From Erwinia_E haradaeae_A (GTDB taxonomy: Bacteria; Pseudomonadota; Gammaproteobacteria; Enterobacterales; Enterobacteriaceae): a stretch of DNA of 64,000 nt. A program made the position numbers and the translations under genes. Shown here piece by piece: positions 63,719-64,000 of the stretch. The notes beneath the pieces are model-generated. The model was not told the DNA's origin. It worked only from the letters and a program-made list of their open reading frames with translations, and did not search any database. Within the stretch, counting starts at the first letter, position 1. The number at the start of each line of letters is the position of its first letter. Location: the NCBI RefSeq assembly GCF_900698965.1, contig NZ_LR217725.1, positions 1,000,937 to 1,064,936 on the forward strand, read 5' to 3'.

Positions 63719-64000
63719 AATTAAAGTGATATAACAAGTATGCATTATGTATTACAATGTTACACGTAAATATGTGTGTATTGTATATATAATATACATA
63801 ATAATTTTATATTATTATATATGCATCGATGGATGATTTACTATAATACATGCTAATTCTGTCAGTTTACCACTGCATGCTAATGGCAGCATGCATGACA
63901 TGGTTTTCTTAGATCGTTTTTATTGCAAAATAATAATCTTATTTTTTAAAAACCATCTGACCTATCAGATATGACTACTGCCTCATGAGAAGTGACTGGA
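63719..64000. other. AT-rich end of window
   Basis: No gene recognised after tsaC; aroE would be next in E. coli. Confidence 0.5.

Overview
The window looks like chromosome from a host-restricted gammaproteobacterium close to Enterobacterales, at an intermediate stage of genome reduction, most likely an insect endosymbiont. The proteins closely resemble Escherichia coli proteins, often with identical length (GroEL 548, SdhA 588, SdhB 238, SucB 405, GltA 427, SerC 362 residues). Blocks of enterobacterial gene order survive: gmk-rpoZ, kdsD-kdsC-lptC-lptA-lptB-ptsN, zapA diverging from pepP-ubiH-ubiI, yggS-yggT, gltA diverging from sdhCDAB-sucAB, serC-cmk-rpsA and smg-tsaC. By my own summing, protein genes cover about 35 kb of 64 kb and rRNA/tRNA about 5 kb more. 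The rest is very AT-rich DNA without recognisable genes. I saw no transposase, integrase, phage gene or CRISPR array. Genus cannot be fixed from the sequence alone. Comparisons with E. coli come from remembered family sequences, not from a search.

Layout: 1-5 kb holds gmk, rpoZ and the asparagine permease ansP. 5-7 kb holds recD alone, without recB or recC beside it. 9.3-15.6 kb holds the Kdo/LPS-transport cluster kdsD, kdsC, lptC, lptA, lptB and then ptsN, with the places of rpoN and hpf empty. 16-21.3 kb holds zapA, pepP, ubiH and ubiI. 21.3-27.3 kb is a complete rRNA operon on the minus strand (16S, tRNA-Ile, tRNA-Ala, 23S, 5S) with leader, boxA sites, processing stems and promoter. 27.4-32.7 kb holds groES-groEL with a recognisable sigma-32 promoter, then yggT, yggS and truA. 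34.4-44.5 kb is the TCA block: gltA, sdhCDAB, sucAB; sucCD do not follow. 44.9-49 kb holds priA and ffh. 50 kb has tRNA-Ile(CAT), and tilS, whose product modifies that tRNA, lies at 51.6 kb. 54-59 kb holds rpsA, cmk and serC, with an aroA-sized gap between cmk and serC. 59.5-63.7 kb holds hemW, a truncated smg and tsaC.

Together the genes describe a cell that still respires aerobically (citrate synthase, succinate dehydrogenase, 2-oxoglutarate dehydrogenase E1/E2, ubiquinone hydroxylases), still makes and exports LPS, still imports asparagine, and keeps core translation, secretion and chaperone functions.

The main unexplained signal is a set of long perfect inverted repeats with very short spacers. 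They occur within 23S helix 45 (24-bp arms), inside sucA (21-bp arms, 1-nt spacer), inside pepP (11 bp), over the serC and tsaC stop codons (23-bp arms; 28-bp palindrome), upstream of smg (24-bp arms, 2-nt spacer) and in several intergenic regions. A second signal is tandem AT-rich repeats, many with 7-bp units. Two conserved enzymes show family motifs lost in otherwise full-length genes: PriA helicase motifs V and VI, and the E3-binding domain of SucB.
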